A DNA stretch of 64,000 nucleotides from assembly GCF_028583425.1 (NCBI RefSeq), contig NC_072790.1, forward strand, positions 159,954,397-160,018,396, in the 5' to 3' direction. This document shows, piece by piece, positions 22,314 through 32,942 of the stretch. The notes beneath the pieces were generated by a model. That model had not been told where the DNA came from. It saw only the letters and a program-made list of their open reading frames with translations, and made no database searches. A program made the translations under genes and the position numbers. Each line of letters starts with the position of its first letter. Position 1 is the stretch's first letter. The stretch comes from Eublepharis macularius (taxonomy: Eukaryota; Chordata; Lepidosauria; Squamata; Eublepharidae).

Positions 22314-22412
22314 AAAAACAAGAAGTGATGTCATAGATGACTTAGGATTTGCAAGACTTTTTATAAATCCTAGCACGCCCCAAGACATCACTTCTGTTTT
22401 TTACCGAAAGTG
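22314..22412. repeat. Short foldback around GAAGTGATGTCA
   Basis: AAACAAGAAGTGATGTCAT and TTAGGATTTG on the left pair with AAATCCTAG and GACATCACTTCTGTTTTTT on the right, with a loop of about 15 bp. Related GACATCACTTCC phrases occur near 32575 and 35475. Confidence 0.6.
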
Positions 22413-22625
22413 ATGTTAATATGCTGGCATTGTACGAGTATGTCAGTCCCTGTCTCCTAATTGCTCCTGGGTGTTGCCAGCTGTGGCCTGGAAACCTTAA
22501 TGGCACCAGCATCTCCCCATTCCAGAGGAGAAGGAGGTAAGGTTATCATCATCCAGCTGGTATGAGGGGATCCCCTGCCCTCAGCCCCTGCCTCCTGCCT
22601 CTGATTACTTGGCCAGAGGAGGGAG

Positions 22626-22750
22626 GGAAACATAGAAATGTAGAGCTGGAAGGGACTGAACAGACATCTCATCCAGCCCTATACGTAATGAAGGAAACTC
22701 ACAGCTACTTCTCCCTTCCACTTCCCCAGTGACCCCCGCTGTATGCCCAG
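22626..22750 (-). mobile_element. CR1 LINE 3' UTR fragment
   Basis: TAGAGCTGGAAGGGACTG, CATCCAGCCCTATACG and CCCCAGTGACCCC on plus are the inverted, diverged counterpart of the CR1 3' UTR seen at 4600-4770 (GGTTGGATTAGATGAACCTGG, CACTGGGAGTG). Confidence 0.65.
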
Positions 22751-23489
22751 AGGAAGTGAGATGGGTCCAGAGAACCCAGACTTTAAAAAGCATTCGATAT
22801 AGTTTGGGCCAACCAGCATTTTGCCTGGATTCATCTTCAGCTTTAGCCATCTGACCACATCCTCAAAGCACTGGTTCAGATGGAGCAAGCACTACCAGGG
22901 AGACACAAGGGATGGGAGGAATGAAGGGAAAAGGAGCAAGGAGGCAGAGCAAGCACCACTAGGGACATGGGAGGAGAGATGGAGCTACTGAGGGCAAGAC
23001 CAAGTTTGGCAAATGGGAAGAGATTTTCACTGTCCTGCAAGTCCTCATAGGACTCAGGTTGTCAATTGTAATTCTTCAAGCTAGGCAAATTCCCAACTGA
23101 AAAGATGAAAACTTTTTAATAAAAATCATCTAGTCTGGAAAGGCTAATTTATAGTAGCCTGTGAGATGTATGTTTTATACAACCTGTAGGCTGAGGCGTC
23201 TTTCACTGCACTTCTTCCCTACACAATATCTACAAGACAATATCTGTAATCGAGTTTAAAAATAAAAAAGAGTAAATGATTCATCATTCAAATGCCTTAG
23301 GATTTGTGCTGCAAGAGTTTCCTTTTGTCTAGAAAAAAAAGATGGAAGAACATGTGTAAAGGAAAAAAATTATATCACAATAAGGACACTAGAAAAAGCT
23401 AAAAAGAGAATTCCACCAAAATCTACTTCACTCTCTGCATACAAATATATATGCAGTGCAATAGAAATCTGATCAGACTACCAGGGATG
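22751..23489. other. No feature recognised
   Basis: Non-coding sequence. Short minus-strand frames at 22605-22888 overlap the CR1 scrap and have no domains. Confidence 0.5.
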
Positions 23490-23700
23490 GGGCTGTGGCT
23501 CAGTGGTAGAGGATCTGCTTGGCACACAGAAGTTTGCAAGTTCAATCCCCAGCCTTTCCAGTTAAGAGGATCAGGTAGTAGATGATGTGAAAGACTTCCA
23601 TCTGAGACCCTGGAGAGTTACTGCCAGTCAAAGTAGACAATACTGATCTTGATCGACCAAAGGTCTGATTCAGTATAAGACAGCTTCACATGAGTTTCAG
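23490..23700 (+). mobile_element. tRNA-derived SINE
   Basis: The head GGGGCTGTGGCTCAGTGGTAG contains a pol III A box (TGGCTCAGTGG), and GTTCAATCC serves as a B box. The body includes CTGAGACCCTGGAGAG and GGTCTGATTCAGTATAAG. A second, inverted copy lies at 30185-30350. This SINE type is familiar from squamate genomes. Confidence 0.8.
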
Positions 23701-24764
23701 AGAGTCTTCTCCCACTATATTTCAAAGTCTTTGTCTCTTCATGGTTCTCTCAATGGAAAAGAATACACATGAGTGGGATATAGAAACACAAATAAACAAA
23801 GGCAGTCAATACAATATATAGGTAGAAGTTCATCAAAAATCACAAAGTTAAGTGTTAAGTATCACGAAGTACATCACACAAACATTCACAGCGCAACGAA
23901 AATACATGGGAAAACATCCAGCAAGTAGAATCTCAGAAGTAATGTAAGTCCAAGTCAATACAAGTTCCAATTAGCTCAATTTTCTGTAATGTTCCAGGTG
24001 GAGAGGAAGAAGATAGTGGGATGCCAGTAGCAGAGCCCACGACGCCCGACAGTCAGCACCGGGGAATCAATACTCTATCATAAACAACTTTTAGTATTTA
24101 ATGCTATGTAAAGTGCCAAGTGCAAAAATGTGCAGTAAAATACATCAATTAATAAATAAATACATGCAATAAATACTGTGTACAAAATCTGTCATCCACA
24201 ATATTGTCAGTTTTTTAGCTCAAATGAGCAATGTCCACTATGTAGGGACCGGAGTGCTCGGAGACGCGTCAGGAACAGATTGCAATGATAAATAGTCCAC
24301 AATCCGAGAATGGAACCACGTAACCAAATTGCATATTGCCGACGGGCTTGTGCGTGCAATTCTCAATTCCCGTTTCGTTCTATAACTTCTTCCTGGGCAA
24401 TATTACACTGGACTGGAAAGAAATTACATCCATAATATAGAGCAATTTTAAATTTACAATATTCATTATTTACAAAAGTGCAATTTAAAACTCTACTCAC
24501 TCACTAATCCTTGACGCTCCGATTTCCATGGCACCCGACTGGACATTCCAATTAACCACCTGATGCAAGTTCCCACTCTATATCCTCGTTATTAACATCG
24601 TTTGCTAATCACTACACGGTCATCTTCTCATTGTTAAAGGGGAAACCCCCTATATTCCAATGTCCCACGATCTCACAGCATTCTATAGGATCTAGCAGCA
24701 GAAGAACAGCCTAAGTCTCTGTGCCTTATTTCTTTATCCTATAAAGCAAGCTAAATTTAGCTCA

Positions 24765-25592
24765 TTGTTAAGTCCCAAGGGGGCAAGAGACTTCAATTTA
24801 AAGATCCATTTAAAGATTCACCCGCCTCACTTAAAAAGGAACATCCCCATCGGCCAGTTTTTGAGACTGAAAAGAAATTCTACCGATCAAAGACACTTTG
24901 GGGAAAGTGGGGCGGAGCTCAGTACAGCGTTTGTGAGTAGGGGTTATCCATGGCCCGCCATTGAATTGGCGCGCTCTAGGGCGATGGCCACGCCCCGAAC
25001 GGACCTTTTAAAACCCAAAAACTGCCTCAGAAGTGGCTCGTTGAAATGGGCCATGGAATATACCAACCTAACTACCCATATCCGGAATATAATAAAAGCA
25101 CATTGGCATTTGGTAGCTGAAATTTCGGGATGCGAACAACCCCCAGAAATAGGCTATCGCCATACGCGTTCTCTTAAAGACATATTGACGCGTTCGGAGT
25201 TCAAAACCACCAACCAAGTGGGAACTATGCCACAGGGCCACTTTACCACATGCAAGACCTCGAGTGTGGTATATGTGATCAGGTGTAGTTGTCAGCTGTA
25301 CTATGTTGGTAGTACCCTGCGCCCCTTGAAAACAAGGATACAGGAACACATCTCCCAGGTCAGGAACAGAGTGGAGGAGGCTCCTCTGGTCAGCCACTAC
25401 TGGGAGAAGCATGGAGACCTTAAAGATTTAAAAAACCTTAGAGTCTCTGTACTAGAAGTCATCACAGACCCGTGTATTTCAGACTGCTCGAAGAGACTGT
25501 TACAGTTAGAGGCACAATGGATCTTTAAATTGAAGTCTCTTGCCCCCTTGGGACTTAACAATGAGCTAAATTTAGCTTGCTTTATAGGATAA
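24765..25592 (+). pseudogene. PLE GIY-YIG nuclease domain, lineage B (N-terminally truncated)
   Basis: The open frame holds HIRNIIKAHWHLV, then VVYVIRCSCQLYYVGSTLRP (the GIY-YIG core with a CxC linker), KTRIQEHISQVRN and the PLE C-terminus LEAQWIFKLKSLAPLGLNNE. In the family, the nuclease follows an RT that is absent here, so this is the 3' third of the gene. The first about 40 codons of the listed frame lie in the inverted left arm and are not original coding sequence. The frame is intact but cannot act without RT. Confidence 0.8.
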
Positions 25593-25928
25593 AGAAATAA
25601 GGCACAGAGACTTAGGCTGTTCTTCTGCTGCTAGATCCTATAGAATGCTGTGAGATCGTGGGACATTGGAATATAGGGGGTTTCCCCTTTAACAATGAGA
25701 AGATGACCGTGTAGTGATTAGCAAACGATGTTAATAACGAGGATATAGAGTGGGAACTTGCATCAGGTGGTTAATTTGAATGTCCAGTCGGGTGCTATGG
25801 GAATCGGAGCGTCAAGGATTAGTGAGTGAGTAGAGTTTTAAATTGCACTTTTGTAAATAATAAATATTGTAAATTTAAAATTGCTCTATATTATGGATGT
25901 AATTTCTTTCCAGTCCAGTGTAATATTG

Positions 25929-25957
25929 CCCAGGAAGAAGTTATAGAACGAAACGGG
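25929..25957 (+). ncRNA. GAAGA-hairpin-GAAAC motif, PLE lineage B
   Basis: CCC, AGGAAGA, A, GUU-AUAG-AAC hairpin, GAAAC, GGG: the same layout as the hammerhead-like box of copy A, but CU of CUGA is AG and the GUC after GAAAC is missing. An inverted copy is in the left arm (24371-24395). Probably a degenerate ribozyme or a structural element. Confidence 0.35.
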
Positions 25958-26344
25958 AATTGAGAATTGCATGCACAAGCCCGTCGGCAATACGCAATTT
26001 GGTTACGTGGTTCCATTCTCGGATTGTGGACTATTTATCATTGCAATCTGTTCCTGACGCGTCTCCGAGCACTCCGGTCCCTACATAGTGGACATTGCTC
26101 ATTTGAGCTAAAAAACTGACAATATTGTGGATGACAGATTTTGTACACAGTATTTATTGCATGTATTTATTTATTAATTGATGTATTTTACTGCACATTT
26201 TTGCACTTGGCACTTTACATAGCATTAAATACTAAAAGTTGTTTATGATAGAGTATTGATTCCCTGGTTGTGTGTTAGCAAGTTGTTCCTCTTTACTGGT
26301 GGAACTCCCTGGTTATTTTGACAGTCAGCACTGGCTTGAGTCCA

Positions 26345-26367
26345 CTGATTCGTATCTACATCTTCAG
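26345..26367 (-). ncRNA. CUGAAGA-hairpin-GAA motif, PLE lineage C
   Basis: On the minus strand: CUGAAGA, U, GUA-GA-UAC hairpin, GAAUC. The CUGANGA box is intact and the spacer base is again single, but GAAA is GAAU. This supports a shared motif position across PLE lineages. Confidence 0.35.
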
Positions 26368-27315
26368 GGGCAAAGTACTCCCACCGAACTACGAAAAACA
26401 TCAATTAACAATATGCTAGTACATGGACATACATAATTGTGTCAAAAAAATAAAGAATATCGACCCTTTTACCAGTGAATGATAGTCAAAGTACTCAATT
26501 AAGTATTTAGTCAATTATGGAGCAGTCACATCTGGCGTCCTCACGTGCAGTGCTTAACAACAGGGTGGGGTTATTATATACAACACTAATTAATGCTTTG
26601 ATCTGATTTAAAGGGCCCCCTGTAGTTGGGCCCGCTTAAACTAAAATTCTTATAAAAAACAACAATTCTATAAAAAACAAGAAAGCTCCAGTTCACTATT
26701 GAGACCCACGGGTTTCAGGCTATTTAACATAAAAATCCACTGTGCCTCTCTTCTGAGTAATGTTCTTTGCTGATCACATATAGGGATGCCCTGGGCAGAA
26801 AATAAAACTGTAAATTTGAAATCATCCTCTCGGTGACCACATCTGACAAAGTGGTCCACCAGTGGGGCTTCAAGTGTTTTTAAATGTATACGGGACATGT
26901 GTTCCAATAGCTGAGTTTTTAACTGTCTCATCGTGCTCCCTACCTACAATTTATTGCACTTGCAAATAATGAGATAAACTACACCTGTAGATTGACAAGT
27001 GGTGAAAGATTTTAATAGGACAACCTTGCCATATGGTGGAACAGAAATATGCTCTCCTATAATGGCTAAGGGGCATAAGCGGCAATGGCCACACCGCATG
27101 GGGAATTAGAAATGTTGTAATTATATTGTATAAGGAATTATATTGTATAAGGAATTAGGAATATTGTAATTACCCTTAAATTCAGAGTGCACAAGATCCC
27201 CACATCAGTTCCAACATCACATTTCTCTTAAATGGGTTGCATAAATCTTTGTTCCTTCAAGATACTTGGGCTTTCTTCTTGAAGAACAGCTATCCCTGCA
27301 GACTCGCCATCCTAG

Positions 27316-27939
27316 TAGAGATGGGCACAATCCAAAAAAAATTAACAATCAAGCTGATCATGGATCGGCGCCAGCGACAATCCCGATTTAACGACCCACA
27401 CTGAGCATCTCCCGTTCCCAATCCGTGGATCGTGGATCGTGGAGGCAAAAGCAGAGGGAAGCCCCGCTGTTCCCAGCAATACAGGAACGGTGGGTGATGC
27501 CGGCAGCATCTGTGTTTGTGTTTGGCCGTCAGAGCTGCCTTTCAGGGTTTGCAGGGATGAGATTGGAATGCCCATGGCTACAGAACACCCCCTTCCCCCT
27601 CCCTCCCCTGGGTATCTTCTCCCAACTGGTGACTGCTTTGCTGCTCCGTGGTTGGAAGGAAGCCCTGCTGATCAAGGAAAGCTGGGCTTCCATTCGGGTT
27701 TCCAGGGCGACAGAAGGAGGGCAAACAGAGCTCAGGCATTCCTCTGGCTCCATTGCCAGGGAATAGATTGCTGGTGCCTGAGTGTCTGGATCCCCGATCT
27801 GAGCCCGATCGCCCCAATCCAAGCCCCTCCTGATCACTGGATCGTTGCCCGTGGATGATAACAATCCGCTGGGTCACGATCGCGCGATCGCCATTATCGT
27901 GGTTTTTTTCTATCGTAATGCGGATCGTGCCCATCTCTA
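27316..27939. mobile_element. Non-autonomous hAT-type transposon, GATC-rich
   Basis: The 624-bp element has termini TAGAGATGGGCACAATCC and GGATCGTGCCCATCTCTA (inverted, one mismatch). It lies between CATCCTAG (27308-27315) and CTTCCTAG (27940-27947), an 8-bp target duplication with one mismatch. Both ends are dense in GATC/CGATC words, which may be subterminal transposase-binding repeats. There is no transposase frame. Confidence 0.8.
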
Positions 27940-27947
27940 CTTCCTAG

Positions 27948-29150
27948 TTCTCATTTGCCACCTCAAGAACCTTTAAAGAACTTATACCAACAGAGTCTTC
28001 AGTGACAAAGTACAGGCTGTAAGGCCAACACAGATGTCTTGATCTTAGGCACAAAACCCTTTGGTTTTAAGTATGGATTGACAACACCAACCTTCCTTAA
28101 ATTTATTTGGGACTTTCCCTCACATCAGGGTTTTCTGGCTCTAGCACAGATACTGCTTCTATAAAACCTTTAAGGAGTCCCACAAAAACATCATCTCGTT
28201 CAGGAACAGATACTGAAAAGCACTACTGATTCCTCCCCTTGACCTGTTCCTGGAGCACAGATTTCTCAGATGATGTTTTCAGTGGCTTCCCAGACACATA
28301 TGATCCTAGAAGGGTCTGATTTCCCTACCTAGCATAAATTTCAGGACAGTTGCTTTCTTTCTCACTTCAGTCCTCACTTAGACAATTCTGCACTATGGAT
28401 CAGTTTTGGAGTGAGTTAGAAATGTCTGTTTTCTCAGGAATGACTACCTTCTACCTCTCACATTCATTCTCATGACAGAGAATCAAAGAAATAAAAAGTT
28501 TGTTGCTTACCTGCCTAGTACTGTGCTGTAGATGTGATAGTGTTGTTCCCCTAGAGGTAGAAAAGAACACAGGGTTTTCTTCTCAGGTGTCTCTTCCATT
28601 GAGAAATCTCCCTTTAGTCCTCTGTAGGATCTTCAGTTCATGTTTTCTGTATTCCTACTGTTCCTTTGGTAAATAAGGTCTACTTCTAAGTAAACATACA
28701 TCAGAATCCTACCCATTGGAACATGTGTGTCTCAGTTTTTTGATATATCAATTACCATTTTGAACTTGGTTTTAATTCCACTAGTAGCTGATTGCACTAA
28801 AGGAATGACTGACCAGTGCAAGATTATCCAAGAGCGGAAGTAGCCTGGCACTTCAGTGATTGCCAGGCCCTTTGTGACAACTGGCAAGCAGAGATGGGGG
28901 ACCATGACCTCCAAGCAATTGTGGGAGGAGTTCTGAGAGCGGCTCTGGTTGCCTGCTCAGGAAGACTGGGCTGCCGGTTCCAAAGTCTGAGTCCAGCAAC
29001 ACTGCCCCCTACCCCCCCCTCGGGCCAAACTGTTTTTCTGTGATCTGTACTGCTGGTTTGACTAAGTTTCTTGGGTCCACCTTGGGTCCATGCTGTGGCA
29101 CACTCTATAATTTATATGTTTAGTTCAGTGACCTTTTTTCTATTATGGGA
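27948..29150. other. No feature recognised
   Basis: Non-coding. The frame at 28816-29043 has no recognisable domain, and its base use does not differ from its surroundings. Confidence 0.45.
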
Positions 29151-29366
29151 TAGGCTTGCCAACCTCCAGGTGGAGCCTGAGATCTCCTGGAATTACAACA
29201 CATCACCAGGTGACAGACCAGTCCCCTTGGGAAAAATAACTGCTTTGGAGGGTGAATTCTATGGCATTATACCCCACTGAGTTCCCTCCCCTTTTCAAAC
29301 CCCATTCTTCCCAGGATCTGCTCTCAAATTTCTAGGAATTTCCCTACCCAGAGCAGGCAACCCTAG
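29151..29366 (+). repeat. MITE-like repeat with TAGGSTTGCC ends, copy 1
   Basis: It starts TAGGCTTGCCAACCTCCAGG and ends GGCAACCCTAG, an inverted terminal pair, with the inner block GGAGCCTGAGATCTCCTGG. The inverted copy at 37424-37642 shares the same ends and body. Confidence 0.65.
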
Positions 29367-29794
29367 TGTAGAGGTGTGTTTGTTTTATCCTTAGATCTCT
29401 TTCTACAGTTACCTGTATGTGTGTTTAAAATGCAATTTGACATTTGTGAGCTGTTAGCATTAAGAGAAAACATATGTTCCACAGCTTTGGATATATTTAT
29501 TTAGATTGATACAAATGATAACAAGGCCCCCATCCAAAAAGGTCTTTGTGACCTGCCAAACATAAAACTATTATGCATTGGGGATAGTCTCACCAAAACA
29601 CAAAGCAACTTACAATATTTACCCCTCCTCTCCCAAATTCCAGCACTTTGTTTTGAAAAGAACATTTGAACTTTTCCAGCCTGCCCCTATGTTCACTTCA
29701 GCACAGATTCACAGGCTTTAAGGAATGCTATCACTGAAAAATGTTAACTCCATTGTATAGCTAGGCAGGATGATGGCCAGAGGTGTGACTGAGC

Positions 29795-30003
29795 AAGAAA
29801 GAAAAGGACAGTGGTGCAGTGGGAAAAGTTCTGTTTAAATATGCTGCCCCTATGTGTTTTGCTGATGCGTCTTTAGAGCAAGTTGTAGAAAGTACCTGGT
29901 AATGTTATGCAGCTCCCCTGGAGAAGTGTCAGTGAAATACGTAGGGGCAGTATATTGGAATAAAACTACTTTTTCCACTGCACTGTCTGTTTTTCTTGCT
30001 CCA
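29795..30003. repeat. Foldback with 65-bp arms
   Basis: GCAAGAAAGAAAAGGACAGT, GCAGTGGGAAAA and GCTGCCCCTATGTG on the left are complementary to ATACGTAGGGGCAGT, TTTTTCCACTGCACTGTC and TTTTTCTTGC on the right. No coding content. Confidence 0.65.
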
Positions 30004-30184
30004 TACTCTATGCAGCCCTCTTCTCCAGCATCTACAGAGATGTGACTGGAACAGAAGACAAAATGAAGCAGATAAAATGTCACTTCTATGCACATCTTAC
30101 TTTGGACTAGGTCCTATTGAACTCAGTTGGATCTTTGTATAACTCAGGTTTTCATCAAGACTGGATTATCTGTAAGATATTGAT

Positions 30185-30350
30185 CCATCTGGCTCAGAAT
30201 TGTCTGTTTTAACTGGCAGGGGCTCTCCAGGGTCTCAGTCAAAGGACCCTGCTTCCTGAGATCTTTTAAATTGGAAATGCCAGGGATTAAAACCAGGGAC
30301 CTTCTGCATGCAAAGCCTGCGCTCTGCCACTGAACGCTCCCCTCTCCCCT
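30185..30350 (-). mobile_element. tRNA-derived SINE, inverted copy
   Basis: On plus, GGGATTAAAACCAGGGACC (B-box region), CTTCTGCATGCAAAGCC and GCTCTGCCACTGAACG (A-box region) are the inverted form of the SINE at 23490-23700. More diverged than that copy. Confidence 0.7.
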
Positions 30351-30764
30351 TGAATCTGCTGCTTCCTGAAGGAGAGTTGGTTAACTTGCATTGTTCACTG
30401 CTGGTATGTTTGTAAAAAAGTTGAGCGAGGAAAGGAAGCAGGAAAACACCCATCTATTGGGCCTGGATGCTGTTCCATCTGAGGTCTCCCCCTCGGTCTT
30501 CCAACTGATATCAACCATCAAAGAGAGGTCAGGAAGCAGCCAGATACCCTCCACTAGGTCTGAGTCCAGCTCAGCTGACCTCCCCTCTGTTTGTACTGAA
30601 CATTGTTATATTAGATTTTGGTTCTATAATATAATGAAGAGGGAAAGACACAATAAGCCTTCACTACTTTTCCATCACCAGGAAACTAAACTAAGTAGCT
30701 TAGCCTTCTGGAACATCTCACTACTCCAGAGCATGCCAGCGATAAAAATCTTGTAAGACACAAC
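30351..30764. other. No feature recognised
   Basis: A frame at 30391-30756 shows no domain. I see no repeat I can name. Confidence 0.4.
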
Positions 30765-30856
30765 CAGTGAAATCCTAAGCAGAGTTACTCTAGTCTAAGC
30801 CCATTAAAATCAATGGGTTTATATTGGATGGAATAATTTTGCTTAGGATTTCTCTG
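30765..30856. repeat. 90-bp palindromic repeat (MITE-like), copy 2
   Basis: AATCCTAAGCAGAGTTACTC, TAGTCTAAGCCCATT, then CAATGGGTTTATATTGG and AATAATTTTGCTTAGGATT form the same hairpin plan as 5574-5664. Confidence 0.75.
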
Positions 30857-31084
30857 AACTTATACTTTATAGTCACCTTGAATTGTGTCTGGGATATAAT
30901 GCAGAGGCATCACTGATACAGGACTCTTGGTTTAATATGGAGGACAGCACTGTAGGACAGCACTGTAGGACAGCACTAATCAAAACTATACTTGTTCATG
31001 TATTGTCGAAGGCTTTCACGGCCGGAGAACGATGGTTGTTGGGGGTTTTCCGGGCTGTATTGCCGTGGTCTTGGCATTGTAGTT

Positions 31085-31125
31085 CCTGACGTTTCGCCAG
31101 CAGCTGTGGCTGGCATCTTCAGAGG
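31085..31125 (-). ncRNA. Hammerhead-like motif, PLE copy B, left half
   Basis: Same order as at 7861-7901: CUGAAGA, stem-loop, GAAACGUC between CCU and AGG. Confidence 0.5.
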
Positions 31126-31158
31126 TGTAGCACCAAAAGACTTTCTTTTGGTGCTACA

Positions 31159-31199
31159 CCTCTGAAGATGCCAGCCACAGCTGCTGGCGAAACGTCAGG
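31159..31199 (+). ncRNA. Hammerhead-like motif, PLE copy B, right half
   Basis: Plus-strand copy with CUGAAGA at 31162-31168 and GAAACGUC at 31189-31196. It lies close enough to its inverted partner that a read-through RNA would form a long duplex instead of two separate motifs. Confidence 0.5.
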
Positions 31200-31439
31200 A
31201 ACTACAATGCCAAGACCACGGCAATACAGCCCGGAAAACCCCCAACAACCATTATACTTGTTCATCATAGGATGGTATTAAGGGATTTTTCTGAGGACCC
31301 CTCTCCTAAAATCCTGTGTGAGCATTATTGAAGCTGGCCACTCACACAAGAGGCAAATTTGCCTTGGTAGGAAAATTCTTTCTTCTTCATTGTAGAGACT
31401 GAACTACAAGACAGCTTGATTCAAGTTTAAATTCAAGTT

Positions 31440-31890
31440 TGTTTTATAATCGCATGTCAACACAGTATTTTTAAAAAGATTAACAAAAAGTTACTGGCCA
31501 CATTAAAAAAATGGATAAAAATATAGAGTCCTAGAACAATGAAATGTGGGGAGCAACAAATATTTAATTACTTGATTTGATGAATAGTCAAATCAAAAGA
31601 TCTCCAGTACTAGAAAGAGCAATGGACTGGGCCCATTTATGGCAAATTTTAAAAGCTGCAAAAGCAAATAAAGAGGTTTTGTAGGTGACGTATTTATCTT
31701 GCTCAGGTAATAAAAAGCAGATCTTACCAACATCTGAAGGCTGTAATAACTTGGACAGAAATCTAGCTCTTAGATCCTCATAAAAGGAGAGGTGTAATAA
31801 ATAATGTACAATATGGTCTAAAACGAATGTATGTGCTCTCAGCAACACTACAGGTGGTCCTGGTCCTGGTTGCACTTGCCAAAGAAGCAA
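31440..31890 (-). pseudogene. LINE ORF2 C-terminus (Ingi/Vingi-like)
   Basis: The minus-strand frame 31588-31890 reads HIVHYLLHLSFYEDLRARFL, then LLPEQDKYVTYKTSLF and FKICHKWAQ, resembling the C-terminal region of I-superfamily LINEs. A T/A-rich 3' UTR-like part lies at 31440-31587. The link to the elements at 1-335 and 43900-46488 is inference. Confidence 0.45.
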
Positions 31891-31943
31891 GAGGATCCAA
31901 CAGATGGCTCAGGTGGCTGTCACTGGAGGCTAGCATCACTCAG

Positions 31944-32240
31944 AGCAGGGGACACCAACCTTGTTGAGCTTCTGGATACTCTAAAAGTTTGAGAAAAGGT
32001 TCTGGGCACCACCACAAGATGCCTGCCACAGGGGCACAATCAATCACAAAATGTTGGGATGCTCCAAGACAAGAATCCTCCTGTGACAGGGAGAACTGCT
32101 TTGAACAGATGCTTTCTGGTGATGCAAAGGCAGTGCCTCCTGGGCTAGTTTTAAGTACCAAGGAGGTAGAAGAAAGGCAGGGCACGCTCTTTGCTCTTGT
32201 GAAAAGCCAATGCTTTGTTCCAGTTTTTCTCCCTGCTTGA
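31944..32240. repeat. Possible hAT (Charlie-like) fragment
   Basis: It starts GAGCAGGGGACACCAACCTT, close to the CAGGGGT-type end of Charlie-like repeats, followed by GGGCACCACCACAAGATG. The other end is not identified. Confidence 0.35.
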
Positions 32241-32833
32241 CCCCATAGATATGCTTTCAAGCCCAAAGACCATTGTTGTCTATGGCAAAGTCATGAACAC
32301 TTGCACAGTTTGAGATAAGTTCAGCAGCTCTGATAAGGAGCAACCCAATACTCCCTGCTTTTTTCTCTTCTGTTCAAGAACCTTTGGATTTTAGCCCCAG
32401 TACTCAAGAACTAGTCAAAGGCCAGGAAACACAAGGATGGGAGCCATGGTATCCTAGGGCACAGTGTTAAGGTATCACTTACCTACAGCTAGGATTGCTA
32501 GCCTGGTGCTTGCAAATAACAGGAGCTTGGGGGCAGGGTAGAACTCTTGAAAAAACAATGTCACATGTCTAGTGACATCACTTCCATATGGTAAAGACCA
32601 TAGAAATTTGGGGATTCCTAGAGGGTTGTAGGGTGGCTGTGATACCAGTAACACGGTTGAAATGGCAACAAGATTATGACATAAATATATCAAACAAAGA
32701 TTGGGAACAAATTTGGTGATCGAAACTAATTAACTCTCCTGTTATCAATACAAGACTTCAGACTTACAAAATTGTTCACCATGGTTGTTGGGGGTTTTCC
32801 GGGCTGTATTGCCGTGGTCTTGGCATTGTAGTT

Positions 32834-32874
32834 CCTGACGTTTCGCCAGCAGCTGTGGCTGGCATCTTCAGAGG
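32834..32874 (-). ncRNA. Hammerhead-like motif, PLE copy C
   Basis: Minus-strand CUGAAGA, 6-bp stem-loop, GAAACGUC, as in the other copies. Confidence 0.5.
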
Positions 32875-32942
32875 TGTAGCACCAAAAGACAGAGATCTCT
32901 CAGTGTCACAGTGTGGAAAAGATGTAGGTCATTTGTATCTAC

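Larger units (their letters stand above)
24060..26319 (+). mobile_element. Penelope-like element, lineage B, with 750-bp inverted terminal arms
   Basis: Arms at 24061-24807 and 25515-26267 are near-identical inverted copies enclosing a 700-bp centre. The central strand codes for the PLE linker and GIY-YIG nuclease. GACAGTCAGCAC flanks the insertion (24048-24059 and 26320-26331). PLEs commonly carry an inverted upstream copy of the terminal repeat, as here; the right arm is about 50 bp longer at the outer end. Confidence 0.85.
23710..27110 (-). mobile_element. Penelope-like element, lineage C, split by another PLE
   Basis: The minus-strand coding part (26668-27110) shows the linker and GIY-YIG start (VVYLIICKCNKL, a stop at the Y position, then VGSTMRQLK) and the conserved C-terminus (REAQWIFMLNSLKPVGLNSE). 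The terminal-repeat part at 26332-26660 resumes at 23710-24059 after the inserted element at 24060-26319. TSD-like GACAGTCAGCAC lies at both junctions. The 5' region and RT are missing. Confidence 0.65.
31000..31252. mobile_element. Penelope terminal-repeat foldback (copy B), no coding part
   Basis: Two terminal repeats of the copy-A type lie head to head (minus 31000-31141, plus 31142-31252), with the 3' ends outward. TATACTTGTTCAT flanks the whole unit (30987-30999 and 31253-31265), so both halves entered together. Hammerhead-like boxes lie at 31085-31125 (minus) and 31159-31199 (plus). Confidence 0.85.

Noticed and set aside
28816..29043. 75-codon frame as a small gene
   Set aside because: No homology recognised, no codon or splice evidence.
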